Of a DNA stretch of 64,000 bases, positions 45,459 to 55,817 are shown piece after piece (within the stretch, counting starts at the first letter, position 1; each line of letters starts with the position of its first letter). Below the pieces are notes generated by a model. That model worked only from the letters and a program-made list of their open reading frames with translations, did no database searches and was not told where the DNA came from. A program made the position numbers and the translations under genes. The stretch spans positions 186,001 through 250,000 of the forward strand of contig CACIMN010000001.1 in NCBI GenBank assembly GCA_902587755.1. Reading direction: 5' to 3'. This DNA comes from an uncultured Pelagibacteraceae bacterium. GTDB lineage: Bacteria; Pseudomonadota; Alphaproteobacteria; Pelagibacterales; Pelagibacteraceae.

Positions 45459-46229
45459 ATGTTCATTAATAATTTTGACCCAGTAGCCTTAGAGATATTT
45501 TCTTTAGAAATCAGATGGTATTCTTTAGCTTATATATTTGGAATTATATTGGGTTGGATAATCGCAAAAAAGTTATTTATCCAAGACATAGAAGTTAAAT
45601 ATAAATTTGATGATTATTTAACCTATTTAATTATAGGTATAATTTTAGGAGGCAGACTTGGTTATGTTTTTATTTATAACTTAAGTTTTTATATAAATAA
45701 TCCATTAGATATATTTAAAATTTGGCAAGGAGGAATGTCATTCCATGGTGGTTTAATTGGAGTTATTTTCGCATCTATATTTTTTGCAAAAAAAAATAAT
45801 CAAAACCCATTCTTATATTTAGATATTGTCGCTTTAGTAGCTCCAGTCGGATTATTTTTTGGACGAATAGCAAACTTTATAAATTCAGAGTTGTATGGAA
45901 CTATAACTAATGTGCCCTGGGCAGTAACATTTGTTCAGGTAGATAATTTCCCTAGGCATCCCTCGCAATTATATGAAGCATTATTAGAAGGTTTATTTTT
46001 ATTTTTATTATTAATTTATTTTAAAAATAAATTTTCAAACAAACCTGGTGTGATTTCAGGATTATTTTTAATAATTTACTCAATTTTCAGATTTATTATT
46101 GAATTTTATAGAGTACCAGATGAACAGATTGGATATATACTTTTAAACTTAACAATGGGGCAAGTAGTAAGTTTAATATTTATAATATCAGGAGTAATCT
46201 TATTTTATTTAAAATATGAAACTCGCTAA
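45459..46229 (+). CDS. lgt: Prolipoprotein diacylglyceryl transferase
   Basis: GGRLGYVFIYN, GGMSFHGGLIG, GRIANFINSELYG, RHPSQLYEA. Confidence 0.97.
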   Translation: MFINNFDPVALEIFSLEIRWYSLAYIFGIILGWIIAKKLFIQDIEVKYKFDDYLTYLIIGIILGGRLGYVFIYNLSFYINNPLDIFKIWQGGMSFHGGLIGVIFASIFFAKKNNQNPFLYLDIVALVAPVGLFFGRIANFINSELYGTITNVPWAVTFVQVDNFPRHPSQLYEALLEGLFLFLLLIYFKNKFSNKPGVISGLFLIIYSIFRFIIEFYRVPDEQIGYILLNLTMGQVVSLIFIISGVILFYLKYETR

Positions 46230-47268
46230 AACAAATAATTTACCATTAGATCAATTTATAAATTTCGCTCTTTACGATAAGGACAAAGGTTTTTATATGA
46301 AAAAAAATCCTTTTGGTGAAGATGGAGACTTTATTACTGCTCCTAATATTACAAGATTATTTTCAGAAATAATTGCAATTTGGACGATTACTTTTTGGAA
46401 AAGCATTGGCTCTCCAAAAAAATTTAATTTGCTAGAACTAGGAGCTGGAAATGGTGAAATGATGAAAGTCATAGATGAGACACTTGTAAATTTTTCTGAG
46501 TGTTACAATGCCTGTAGTTTTTTAATTCATGAAAAAAGTGATTTTTTATTAAATGAACAAAAAAAAAATTTAAATTCTAAAAAATTTTCATGGTTAAAAA
46601 ACATTGAAAAAATAAACACAAACCCAACAATTATTTTAGCTAATGAATTTTTTGACGCCATACCGATCAAACAATTTTTTAAAAAAAAAGACAGTTGGTT
46701 TGAAAGATTTGTGAATTTGAATGACCCAAACAAAGCTGAATTTAAAGAAGAAAAAATTGATATAGAAACAATTGAAAAACATCTTAATTTCGAAATATCA
46801 AAAAATCAGAGCGTTATAGAATATTCGCCAGAAACATTTAAATATTTAAGAACAATTTGTGACTTAATACAAAAAAATGATGGAGGAATGTTAGTTATTG
46901 ATTATGGTTATGCAGATAGCAAAATGCATGAAACTCTCCAGGCAGTAAATAATCACAAATATTCTAACGTTTTAGAAAATATTGGAGACTCTGATATTAC
47001 TTACAATATAAACTTTCATTTCTTTGAAAAATTTCTAAATCAGTTTAAAGAAGTTAATTCAATTTTTACAAATCAAAAAAAATTTTTAACAAATATGGGT
47101 ATTCTTCAAAGAGCAGAAATAATCAGTAAAAATATAGCATTTTCTAAAAAAGCAGATTTATTTTATCGAGTAAGACGTTTAATAGATGAAAATCAAATGG
47201 GTGAATTGTTCAAAGTAATGCTTGTAAAAAATAGGAGAAACAATTTTAAGACAGGTTTTCAAAATTGA
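46216..47268 (+). CDS. SAM-dependent methyltransferase, MidA/NDUFAF7 family
   Basis: NPFGEDGDFITAPNITRLFSEI, LELGAGNGEMM, ANEFFDAIPI. Confidence 0.92.
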   Translation: MKLAKTNNLPLDQFINFALYDKDKGFYMKKNPFGEDGDFITAPNITRLFSEIIAIWTITFWKSIGSPKKFNLLELGAGNGEMMKVIDETLVNFSECYNACSFLIHEKSDFLLNEQKKNLNSKKFSWLKNIEKINTNPTIILANEFFDAIPIKQFFKKKDSWFERFVNLNDPNKAEFKEEKIDIETIEKHLNFEISKNQSVIEYSPETFKYLRTICDLIQKNDGGMLVIDYGYADSKMHETLQAVNNHKYSNVLENIGDSDITYNINFHFFEKFLNQFKEVNSIFTNQKKFLTNMGILQRAEIISKNIAFSKKADLFYRVRRLIDENQMGELFKVMLVKNRRNNFKTGFQN

Positions 47269-48023
47269 TAAAGTCAAAAAAACTTTCGAAAATAAAAATA
47301 ATTAAACATGGTTTTTTTAATAAAACTGGAGGTAAATCAAAAAAAATTTATAAAAGTTTAAACTGTGGTTCTGGTTCTAAAGATAATCCCCCATATGTAA
47401 AAAAAAATTTACAAATAGTTAAAAAAAAAATAAAAAGCACCGCTAAAAATATTTTTTTACTTCATCAAATACATAGTAATAAGTTTGTTTATATTAATAA
47501 AAAAAATAAATTTAGATCAAAACCAAAAGCAGACGCAGTAATTACAAACCAAAAAAATATACCAATTGGTGTTTTAACTGCTGACTGTGTGCCCATTTTA
47601 ATCTGTGATGAAAGAATAAAATTAGTTGCAGCAATTCATGCTGGTTGGAAGGGTGCATACAAGGATATAATTAGCAAGGTAATCAAATTTATGATCAAAA
47701 AAGGATCTAATCCTAAAAATGTTACTGCAGCTATCGGACCTGCTATTTCGGCTAAAAATTATGAAGTCAAAGGAGATTTTAAAAGAAAATTTATTAACAA
47801 GAATAAAAAAAATAATAAATTTTTTAAAATTAAGCACAAAAAGCTTTATTTTGATTTACCTAAATATGTAAAATCATGTCTTTTAAAGAATAAAATAAAA
47901 AATATTGAGTCTATGAATATTGATACATTTGATATTAATAATAATTTTTTTAGTGCGAGAAGAGCTTTAAAATTAAATCATGATGATTATGGTAGAAATA
48001 TTTCAATAATTATGCTTAATTAG
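47265..48023 (+). CDS. pgeF: Peptidoglycan editing factor PgeF (multicopper polyphenol oxidase/YfiH family)
   Basis: TTG start; LLHQIHSNKFVYI, LTADCVPILICD, AAIHAGWKGA. Confidence 0.92.
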   Translation: MIKSKKLSKIKIIKHGFFNKTGGKSKKIYKSLNCGSGSKDNPPYVKKNLQIVKKKIKSTAKNIFLLHQIHSNKFVYINKKNKFRSKPKADAVITNQKNIPIGVLTADCVPILICDERIKLVAAIHAGWKGAYKDIISKVIKFMIKKGSNPKNVTAAIGPAISAKNYEVKGDFKRKFINKNKKNNKFFKIKHKKLYFDLPKYVKSCLLKNKIKNIESMNIDTFDINNNFFSARRALKLNHDDYGRNISIIMLN

Positions 48024-48032
48024 GTTTTTTTA

Positions 48033-48965
48033 ATGAAATTATTATCCGGAAATAGCAATAAACCATTAAGCAAGAATATTGCTAAATATCTAAAATCTAA
48101 ATTAGTCAACTCTAGCATTAGGAATTTTTCTGATGGGGAAATCTATGTGGAAATTAATGAAAATATTAGAGGGAATAGTATTTTTTTAATTCAATCTGTT
48201 TCATCGCCTGCCAATGATAACCTAATGGAATTACTATTATGTATTGATGCACTCAAAAGATCGTCAGCAAAAAATATTACTGCGGTTATCCCTTACTTTG
48301 GTTATGCTAGACAAGATAGAAAAGTTGCACCAAGAACATCAATATCAGCAAAACTTGTCTCGAATCTAATTACCAAAGCAGGAGCAGATAGAGTAGTTAC
48401 TGTTGATTTGCATGCAGGACAAATTCAAGGGTTTTTTGATATTCCAGTGGATAATTTGTTTGCAACACCAATATTTGCAAGACATGTGAAAAAAAAGATA
48501 AAAAGTAAAAATCTTATTTGTGTTGCACCTGATGTGGGTGGAACTGAACGAGCCAGAGCACTTGGAAAAATTTTAAATGTTGGATTGGCAATTGTTGATA
48601 AAAGAAGACCAAAGCCAGGTCAATCTCAAGTAATGAATATTATTGGAGACGTGAAAGGAAAAACTTGTATTCTTGTTGATGATATTATCGATTCTGGTGG
48701 AACAATAGTAAATGCAGCTAAAGCTCTTAAAGATCGAGGTGCCAAAGAAGTTTATGTTTACATAACTCACGGTGTACTTAGTGGAGAAGCTGTAAATAAA
48801 ATTAAAAATTCCGTAATTAAAAATTTAGTAATAACAGATACAATTGATAACATGAACAGGGTTAAAGGTGCTAAAAACATTGAGGTTCTGTCAATTTCTA
48901 GCCTTATGGGTGAAGCGATTAAAAGAATATCTAATTCAACTTCAGTATCAGATTTATTCAAATAA
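48033..48965 (+). CDS. prs: Ribose-phosphate pyrophosphokinase
   Basis: [46 protein letters not shown]. Confidence 0.98.
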   Translation: MKLLSGNSNKPLSKNIAKYLKSKLVNSSIRNFSDGEIYVEINENIRGNSIFLIQSVSSPANDNLMELLLCIDALKRSSAKNITAVIPYFGYARQDRKVAPRTSISAKLVSNLITKAGADRVVTVDLHAGQIQGFFDIPVDNLFATPIFARHVKKKIKSKNLICVAPDVGGTERARALGKILNVGLAIVDKRRPKPGQSQVMNIIGDVKGKTCILVDDIIDSGGTIVNAAKALKDRGAKEVYVYITHGVLSGEAVNKIKNSVIKNLVITDTIDNMNRVKGAKNIEVLSISSLMGEAIKRISNSTSVSDLFK

Positions 48966-49010
48966 ATACCTTGAGTTATTAAGGAACTTGAGCTAAAAAC
49001 CCTTGTTTTT

Positions 49011-49730
49011 ATGAATTTATTAGACGCTAATATCAGAAATACAAAAACTAAAGGTGAGCTTAACTCACTTAGAGGTAACGGAAACGTGCCTGCGATAATT
49101 TATGGTGGTGAGGCTCAAAATGAAAAGATTTCTATATCTAAAAAAATACTTAAATCACTTAGTGAAAGTGAAAATTTTTTATCAAGCATCATAACTTTAA
49201 ACGTTGATGGTAAGCCTCAAAAAGTTCTTCCAAGAGAAATAAAATATGACATTATTTCAGATGAACCAATTCATGTAGACTTTCTAAGAATAGTTTCAGG
49301 AATAAAAGTAAGAATTGAAGTTCCAGTAAAATTTTTAAATCACGAAAAATCCCCTGGATTAAAAAAAGGTGGTGTTCTAAATATAGTAAGAAGAAAAGTT
49401 GAACTAAAATGTCCAAGCGAAAAAATTCCTGAAAATCTTGTGATAGATCTTGATGGAGTAGATATTGGAGAAAGTTTTAAAATTTCTTCTATAAATCTTG
49501 ATGATGATGTCACACCCACTATTCAAGGAAGAGACTTTGTAATTGCAACACTAGCAGCTCCAACTGTTATGAAAGAACCTGAAAAACCTGCTGAAGCTGA
49601 GGGAACAGAGGGTGAAGAAGGAGCTGAAGGAACAGAAGCGGCGGGAGAGAGTGGCGATAAAGATAAACCAGCTACTGATGGTGACAAAAAAGAAGGTGAA
49701 GATAAAAAACCTGCTGAAGAAAAAAAATAA
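49011..49730 (+). CDS. rplY: 50S ribosomal protein L25/CTC
   Basis: LRGNGNVPAIIYGG, PREIKYDIISDEPIHVDFLRI; acidic low-complexity tail. Confidence 0.93.
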   Translation: MNLLDANIRNTKTKGELNSLRGNGNVPAIIYGGEAQNEKISISKKILKSLSESENFLSSIITLNVDGKPQKVLPREIKYDIISDEPIHVDFLRIVSGIKVRIEVPVKFLNHEKSPGLKKGGVLNIVRRKVELKCPSEKIPENLVIDLDGVDIGESFKISSINLDDDVTPTIQGRDFVIATLAAPTVMKEPEKPAEAEGTEGEEGAEGTEAAGESGDKDKPATDGDKKEGEDKKPAEEKK

Positions 49731-49771
49731 ATAAATTAAAATTGAATATTACTCTCCATTATTAATATTTT

Positions 49772-50332
49772 ATGCTTTTACTTGTAGGATTAGGTAATCC
49801 AACCCCAGATAGTGAAAATAATAGACACAATATTGGTTTTAAAATTATTGATGCAATCAACAAAAAATTTGGACTTTCAAAACAAAAACCAAAATTTAAA
49901 GGACTACTCACGACTGGAAATGTAGGAGACCAAAAAGTTTATGCTATAAAACCTTTGACTTTTATGAATAATTCTGGAATTTGTATTAGAGAATTAATTG
50001 AATATTTCAAAATAAATGCTGAAGATGTCATTGTTTTTCATGACGATCTTGATGTGGAGTTTGGAAAAATAAAAGCAAAATTTGGTGGATCTGATGCAGG
50101 ACATAACGGTATTGCATCTATAGATAAATTCATTGGTAAAGACTATTCAAGAGTAAGAATAGGAATTGGTAAACCAAAAGATAAAATGGAAGTAAGTGAT
50201 TTTGTTCTTCAAAATTTTGATGAGGATGAAATGCTTGGATTAGAAAAAATAATAAATAATATTACAGATACTATTTCAATACTTATCGACAAAAAATTAG
50301 ATTTATTCTCTAGCACTGTAAATAATAAATAA
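49772..50332 (+). CDS. pth: Peptidyl-tRNA hydrolase
   Basis: VGLGNPTPDSENNRHNIGF, PLTFMNNSG, VFHDDLDVEFGKIK, GGSDAGHNGI. Confidence 0.97.
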   Translation: MLLLVGLGNPTPDSENNRHNIGFKIIDAINKKFGLSKQKPKFKGLLTTGNVGDQKVYAIKPLTFMNNSGICIRELIEYFKINAEDVIVFHDDLDVEFGKIKAKFGGSDAGHNGIASIDKFIGKDYSRVRIGIGKPKDKMEVSDFVLQNFDEDEMLGLEKIINNITDTISILIDKKLDLFSSTVNNK

Positions 50333-51405
50333 TGAGTTTTAAATGTGGAATTGTTGGTTTGCCTAATGTCGGTAAATCTACACTATTCAATGCTCTAACA
50401 AACTCAAGTAAGGCTCAGGCTGCAAATTTTCCATTTTGTACTATAGATCCCAATGTGGGAGTAGTCCCTGTTCCAGATGAAAGATTAAGTAAATTATCAG
50501 AAGTTTCAAAATCCAAAAAAACAATAAACACAACTATTTCATTTGTAGATATAGCTGGTCTTGTGAAAGGTGCATCTAAAGGTGAAGGACTAGGAAATAA
50601 ATTTCTATCTCATATTAGAGAAGTAGATGCGGTTATTCATATGATTAGATGCTTTGACTCAGATGATATACAAAATGTTAATCCTGACGTTGACCCTATA
50701 AGAGATTTTGAGATCATTGAAACAGAGATGATGCTAGCTGACCTGGAGTCTATTCAAAAAAGACTAGAAAAAAATAACAAGAAAAATGTAGATGAAGATC
50801 AGCTTAGGATTTTAGAAATTGCATTAGACTGCATTAATAATGAAAAAGATATGTCAACATTAAAATCTCAATTTAATACAAAACAACTTAATCAAAGTGG
50901 TCTTTTGTCAATAAAACCAAAGATTTTTGTTTGTAATGTAGATGAGCAAAGCTTACAGGATGGAAATAAATATACTAAAAACTTTATTAAAAAATTTGGA
51001 AAAGATAACATCTTGATCATTTCTGCAGACATTGAAAACCAAATAAATGAATTGGCAGATGATGAAAAAAAAAATTATATGGATATGATTGGTTTAAAAA
51101 ATACAGGACTAAGTATGTTAATTCGGAAGGGCTATGAGATATTAGAACTTGATACTTATTTTACCTCTGGACCTGAGGAAACTAGGGCTTGGACTATTCC
51201 AAAAAATTGTACTGCTCCTAAAGCGGCTGGTGAAATTCATACAGATTTTGAAAAAGGTTTTATCAGGGCTGAAACTATATCTTATCAAGATTTTATAGTT
51301 AATGATGGGTGGGTAAATTCCAAAGCTAACGGGAAAATGAGATTAGAAGGTAAAGACTATATTGTGAAAGATGGAGACGTATTAAACTTCAGATTCAACA
51401 CGTGA
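50332..51405 (+). CDS. ychF: Redox-regulated ATPase/GTPase YchF
   Basis: CGIVGLPNVGKSTLFNALT, FVDIAGLVKGASKGEGLGNKFL, C-terminal TGS-like domain. Confidence 0.97.
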   Translation: MSFKCGIVGLPNVGKSTLFNALTNSSKAQAANFPFCTIDPNVGVVPVPDERLSKLSEVSKSKKTINTTISFVDIAGLVKGASKGEGLGNKFLSHIREVDAVIHMIRCFDSDDIQNVNPDVDPIRDFEIIETEMMLADLESIQKRLEKNNKKNVDEDQLRILEIALDCINNEKDMSTLKSQFNTKQLNQSGLLSIKPKIFVCNVDEQSLQDGNKYTKNFIKKFGKDNILIISADIENQINELADDEKKNYMDMIGLKNTGLSMLIRKGYEILELDTYFTSGPEETRAWTIPKNCTAPKAAGEIHTDFEKGFIRAETISYQDFIVNDGWVNSKANGKMRLEGKDYIVKDGDVLNFRFNT

Positions 51406-52161
51406 CCAGATTTTTTTCATACTAAAGTAAACTAGAACAGTAAGAATAATCAAATAAACAATTGATTTAAAGCCCATCTGATGTCGAGCTTCTAAGTGAG
51501 GTTCTGCAGACCACATTAAAAAAGTCGTTACATCTTTTGACATCTGCTCAACTGTTGCATTTGTTCCATCACCATATTCTACTAATCCATCTGATAATGG
51601 AGCAGCCATTCTAATTTTATTACCATACATATATTTATTGTAATAGACCCCATCATCTAAAGTTACATTGCTTGGAGCTTCTTCATATCCTTGTAACAAA
51701 GAATAAATATAGTCAACACCACCACCTCTTGCTTTTACCAAAACAGACATGTCAGGAGGATATGCGCCACCATTTGCAGCCTGTGCAGCTTTTACATTAT
51801 CGTAAGGCATTACAAATTTATCAGATAACTTACCTGGCCTTGTAAACATTTCACCATCAGAATTTGGGCCATCTGTTACTTCAAATGAGGCTGCTATAGC
51901 TTTAGCTTGAGCTTCAGAAAATTCTGGACCACCTTTTTCTGCTAAATTTCGATAACTTAAATACTTCATTGAATGACATGAAGCACATACTTCAGTATAA
52001 ACTTGATAACCTCTTTGAAGTGAAGCTCTATCAAATTTTCCAAATAGACCCTTAAAACTCCAATCAGTTTTTAGATATTCTGCTTTTTCAGCAGCTAATG
52101 AGTATGAATTTGAGGCAATAATTAAGATTATTATAGAAAATAATTTAAATAAATTTTTCAC
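51382..52161 (-). CDS. petC: Cytochrome c1
   Basis: VCASCHSMKYLSYRNLA heme site, signal peptide, C-terminal TM. Confidence 0.96.
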   Translation of the reverse strand: MKNLFKLFSIIILIIASNSYSLAAEKAEYLKTDWSFKGLFGKFDRASLQRGYQVYTEVCASCHSMKYLSYRNLAEKGGPEFSEAQAKAIAASFEVTDGPNSDGEMFTRPGKLSDKFVMPYDNVKAAQAANGGAYPPDMSVLVKARGGGVDYIYSLLQGYEEAPSNVTLDDGVYYNKYMYGNKIRMAAPLSDGLVEYGDGTNATVEQMSKDVTTFLMWSAEPHLEARHQMGFKSIVYLIILTVLVYFSMKKIWSRVESEV

Positions 52162-52162
52162 C

Positions 52163-53425
52163 CTATTCTATTTTACTTTCTTTATTTCTGGCAGCAGCTA
52201 AATTTGGAGAACCGCCGAGAACAGGTTCAGTAATACTTAGAGGCACTGGTAAGGTTTTTTCTTTAAACCCTAAAACTGGAAGAATAACTAAAAAATGTAA
52301 AAAGTAATATGCCGTAGCAATTCTTGCTATCAACAAGTAAAGTCCTTCAGCTGGCATCGCACCCACATAACCAAGTATCAAAACATCTGCAACTAGTATC
52401 CAGTAAAATTGTCTATATAAAGGTCTGAATACTGCAGATCTTATTTTTGAAGTATCTAGCCAAGGTAAAACTGCTAAAATTAATATTGCAGATAACATGG
52501 CTACAACTCCTAACAATTTATCAGGAACAGATCTTAATATTGCATAAAAAGGTAACAAATACCATTCGGGAACAATATGTGCAGGTGTTACCATTGGGTT
52601 AGCCTCTATATAATTATCTGCATGTCCTAAAATATTTGGTGCATAGAATACAAAGAAAGCAAAAACAATCATGAACATTAATAAAGCAAAACCATCTTTA
52701 ATCACAATATAAGGATGGAATGGAACTGTATCTTTTGAAGGTTTTTTAATATCTATTCCAACTGGATTGTTGTTACCGGGAACATGTAAAGCCCATATGT
52801 GTAAAACAACTAATCCTAGAATTAAAAATGGAATTAAATAATGCAAAGTGAAAAATCTGGTTAATGTAGGGTTGTCAACTGAATAACCACCCCATAACCA
52901 AGTAACTATTCCCTCTCCTACTAGAGGAATAGCGCTAAATAAATTTGTAATAACTGTTGCTCCCCAAAAACTCATTTGACCCCATGGCAACACATAACCC
53001 ATAAAGGCTGCAGCCATCATTAATAAATAAATTATTATTCCTAAAATCCATATTATTTCTCTTGGAGATTTATAAGAACCGTAGAATAATGATCTAAATA
53101 TATGAATATACACAGCTAAGAAAAACATTGAAGCGCCGTTTGCGTGAATATATCTAATTAACCATCCATAGTTAACATCACGCATGATGTGCTCTACACT
53201 TTCAAAAGCCATATCTGCATGAGCAATATAATGCATTGCAAGAGTTAATCCTGTTACAATTTGAGTGATTAAACAAAAAGTTAAAATTCCACCAAATGTC
53301 CACCAATAGTTTAAATTTTTAGGAGTTGGATAATCTGTTAAATGATTTGCAAGAGTTAATAGTGGCAATCGATCATTAAACCATTGTCCTACTTTCGATT
53401 TTGGTCTGTAATCATGGTCACTCAT
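52163..53425 (-). CDS. petB: Cytochrome b of the bc1 complex
   Basis: [66 protein letters not shown]. Confidence 0.98.
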   Translation of the reverse strand: MSDHDYRPKSKVGQWFNDRLPLLTLANHLTDYPTPKNLNYWWTFGGILTFCLITQIVTGLTLAMHYIAHADMAFESVEHIMRDVNYGWLIRYIHANGASMFFLAVYIHIFRSLFYGSYKSPREIIWILGIIIYLLMMAAAFMGYVLPWGQMSFWGATVITNLFSAIPLVGEGIVTWLWGGYSVDNPTLTRFFTLHYLIPFLILGLVVLHIWALHVPGNNNPVGIDIKKPSKDTVPFHPYIVIKDGFALLMFMIVFAFFVFYAPNILGHADNYIEANPMVTPAHIVPEWYLLPFYAILRSVPDKLLGVVAMLSAILILAVLPWLDTSKIRSAVFRPLYRQFYWILVADVLILGYVGAMPAEGLYLLIARIATAYYFLHFLVILPVLGFKEKTLPVPLSITEPVLGGSPNLAAARNKESKIE

Positions 53426-53431
53426 TTTTCT

Positions 53432-53941
53432 TTATCCAATTTTAATTGTGTTTGCATCAACGAATTCATATTTAGGTACTTCCATATTCCAAGGTGCCGG
53501 TCCTTTTCTAATTCTTCCTGAAGTATCATAATGAGATCCATGACATGGGCAGAACCAGCCATTGTAATCGCCTTTACCATTTAAGGGCACGCATCCTAAA
53601 TGTGTGCAAACCCCTAACATTACAAGCCACTCAGGGTTTTTTGCTCTATCTTCATCTTTCTCAGGATGAATTAAATCCTCCAACTTAACTTTTCTTGCTT
53701 CATCGATTTCTTCTTGAGTTCTTCTTCTTATAAAGACTGGTTTACCTCTCCACAAAACAGTTAATGTATTTCCAGGTGTTAATGAACTTACATCAACCTC
53801 TGTACTAGCTAATGCTTTGACAGAAGCGTCTGGATTCATTTGATCTATCATTGGCCACACTACTGCAGCTGCACCAACAGCTCCAACAGCTGTGGTAGCT
53901 GTAAATAAAAAATCTCTTCTTTTTGTTTTTTTTTCAGACAC
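53432..53941 (-). CDS. petA: Ubiquinol-cytochrome c reductase Rieske iron-sulfur subunit
   Basis: TAT-like [23 protein letters not shown] and CPCHGSHYD. Confidence 0.98.
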   Translation of the reverse strand: MSEKKTKRRDFLFTATTAVGAVGAAAVVWPMIDQMNPDASVKALASTEVDVSSLTPGNTLTVLWRGKPVFIRRRTQEEIDEARKVKLEDLIHPEKDEDRAKNPEWLVMLGVCTHLGCVPLNGKGDYNGWFCPCHGSHYDTSGRIRKGPAPWNMEVPKYEFVDANTIKIG

Positions 53942-54033
53942 TTTTAGTAGCTTTTGTTATTATCTCTTTTTGATTTAAAATAGTTAATATACGAATTCAT
54001 ATAATATAAAATAATTATTTTACTACTGAAAGA

Positions 54034-54507
54034 ATGACACAGAATTCAACAATTTTAGCACCCAAAATAGCTTTGTATGAGCCTGATATACCTCAGAATA
54101 CTGCTGCAATCATTAGAACCTGTGCTTGTTTGGGTGCTAAATTAGAAATAATTGAACCATGTGGCTTTCTATTATCAGACAAACGCTTTAAAAGAGTGGT
54201 TATGGACTATATGGACTATAGTCAAATAGAGTTTTATCAAAGTTCTGAAAAATTTTTTGAGGCAAAGAAGAAACAGAGAGTCGTATTGATGACAACTACG
54301 GGTTCAATAAATTATACTAGATTTAAATTTAAACCTGATGATACTATTTTGTTTGGAAGAGAAAGTGCTGGGGTACCCAAAAAGGTTCATAAAATAATTA
54401 AAAATCGTTTAAAAATACCAATGAATAACCAAGTAAGATCTCTTAATATAGCTTCGTCAGTTGCCATTGTTTTGGCAGAAAGTTTGCGTCAAATAGAATT
54501 AATATAA
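54034..54507 (+). CDS. trmL: tRNA (cytidine(34)-2'-O)-methyltransferase
   Basis: YEPDIPQNTAAIIRTCACLGA, LFGRESAGVP, SLNIASSVAIVLAE SPOUT motifs. Confidence 0.92.
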   Translation: MTQNSTILAPKIALYEPDIPQNTAAIIRTCACLGAKLEIIEPCGFLLSDKRFKRVVMDYMDYSQIEFYQSSEKFFEAKKKQRVVLMTTTGSINYTRFKFKPDDTILFGRESAGVPKKVHKIIKNRLKIPMNNQVRSLNIASSVAIVLAESLRQIELI

Positions 54508-54508
54508 A

Positions 54509-55336
54509 ATGGATATTTCAATCAAAAAAGACTTAGCGAGTAATTGGTTTAAACTATTACAAAATGCAATATGTGACGACATTTTGAAAATTGAAAAAAA
54601 CAAAGTTGATTTTGAATCAACTACTTGGCAAAGAAGTATTAAAAAAGATGAGGGGGGTGGTGAGTATAGAATTCTTAAAAATGGAAAAATTTTTGAAAAA
54701 GTAGGAGTAAATTTTTCAAAAGTTTATGGAAAATTTCCTAAGCAATTTCAAAAGAATGTACTAGGCGCAAGTAAAGATCCTAGATTTTGGGCATCAGGAA
54801 TATCAATAGTTATGCACATGCAAAATCCCCATATTCCTGCAATGCACTTTAATACCAGATTTATTTGTACAACTAAAAATTGGTTTGGCGGAGGTATGGA
54901 TGTAACCCCAGCAATAAGGGATGAAAAAGAGAAGAAAAACTTTCATAAAATATTAAAAGCAATGTGCGATAGACATAATAAAAATTATTATAAAAAATAT
55001 AAAAAGTGGTGTGATGAATATTTTTATCTACCTCACAGAAAAGAAGCCAGAGGCATAGGTGGAATCTTTTTTGACTATAAAAAAGATAATTTTGAAAATG
55101 ACTTTAAATTTGTCAGAGATGTTGGTGTTACATTTCAAATGCTATTTAATGAAATAATTAAAAAAAAATTAAAAAGGAAATGGACTTTAAAAGATAAAGA
55201 GTTTCAGTATATTAAAAGAGGTCGATACGCAGAATTTAATTTGCTCTATGATAGAGGAACAAAATTTGGACTACAAACTGGTGGTAATGTTGAGGGAATT
55301 TTAATGTCATTACCTCCGATTGCAAAATGGAAATAA
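54509..55336 (+). CDS. hemF: Oxygen-dependent coproporphyrinogen III oxidase
   Basis: GGGEYRILKNGKIFEKVGVNFS, FWASGISIVMHMQNPHIPAMHFNTRF, GRYAEFNLLYDRGTKFGLQTGGN. Confidence 0.97.
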   Translation: MDISIKKDLASNWFKLLQNAICDDILKIEKNKVDFESTTWQRSIKKDEGGGEYRILKNGKIFEKVGVNFSKVYGKFPKQFQKNVLGASKDPRFWASGISIVMHMQNPHIPAMHFNTRFICTTKNWFGGGMDVTPAIRDEKEKKNFHKILKAMCDRHNKNYYKKYKKWCDEYFYLPHRKEARGIGGIFFDYKKDNFENDFKFVRDVGVTFQMLFNEIIKKKLKRKWTLKDKEFQYIKRGRYAEFNLLYDRGTKFGLQTGGNVEGILMSLPPIAKWK

Positions 55337-55340
55337 AAAA

Positions 55341-55817
55341 ATGGACAAAGAGCCAATAACATTTAACGGATTAAATAAACTAAAAGAAGAATTAATTTTT
55401 TTAAAAGAAAAAAAAAGACCTGAAATAGTAGCTGCAATTGCTGAAGCAAGATCCCACGGAGACCTTAAAGAAAATGCTGAATATCATGCAGCCAAAGAAG
55501 AACAATCTCATAATGAAGGAAGAATAACAGAAATTAACGACATTATTGCAAGAGCAAATGTTATTGACGTTACAAAACTAAACAATGAAGGAAAAGTAAT
55601 TTTTGGATCTACAGTTTATTTAGAAGATTTAGATTCTGGTGAAAAAATTAATTATAAAATTGTTGGAAGAGATGAAGCAGATTTAAAACAAAAACTAATT
55701 TTCTTTCAATCACCAATTGGCAAAGGTTTGATTGGAAAAAATAAAAGTGATTTAGTTGAAATAAATACACCCTCTGGTGTTAAAAATTTTGAAATTAAAG
55801 ACGTCAAATATATTTAA
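55341..55817 (+). CDS. greA: Transcription elongation factor GreA
   Basis: RPEIVAAIAEARSHGDLKENAEYHAAKEEQ; ATG at 55341 preferred. Confidence 0.97.
   Translation: MDKEPITFNGLNKLKEELIFLKEKKRPEIVAAIAEARSHGDLKENAEYHAAKEEQSHNEGRITEINDIIARANVIDVTKLNNEGKVIFGSTVYLEDLDSGEKINYKIVGRDEADLKQKLIFFQSPIGKGLIGKNKSDLVEINTPSGVKNFEIKDVKYI

Noticed and set aside
48966-49010. Possible riboswitch/leader before rplY (AAGG...CCTT complementarity)
   Set aside because: Too short (45 nt) and pairing too weak to support a structured element.
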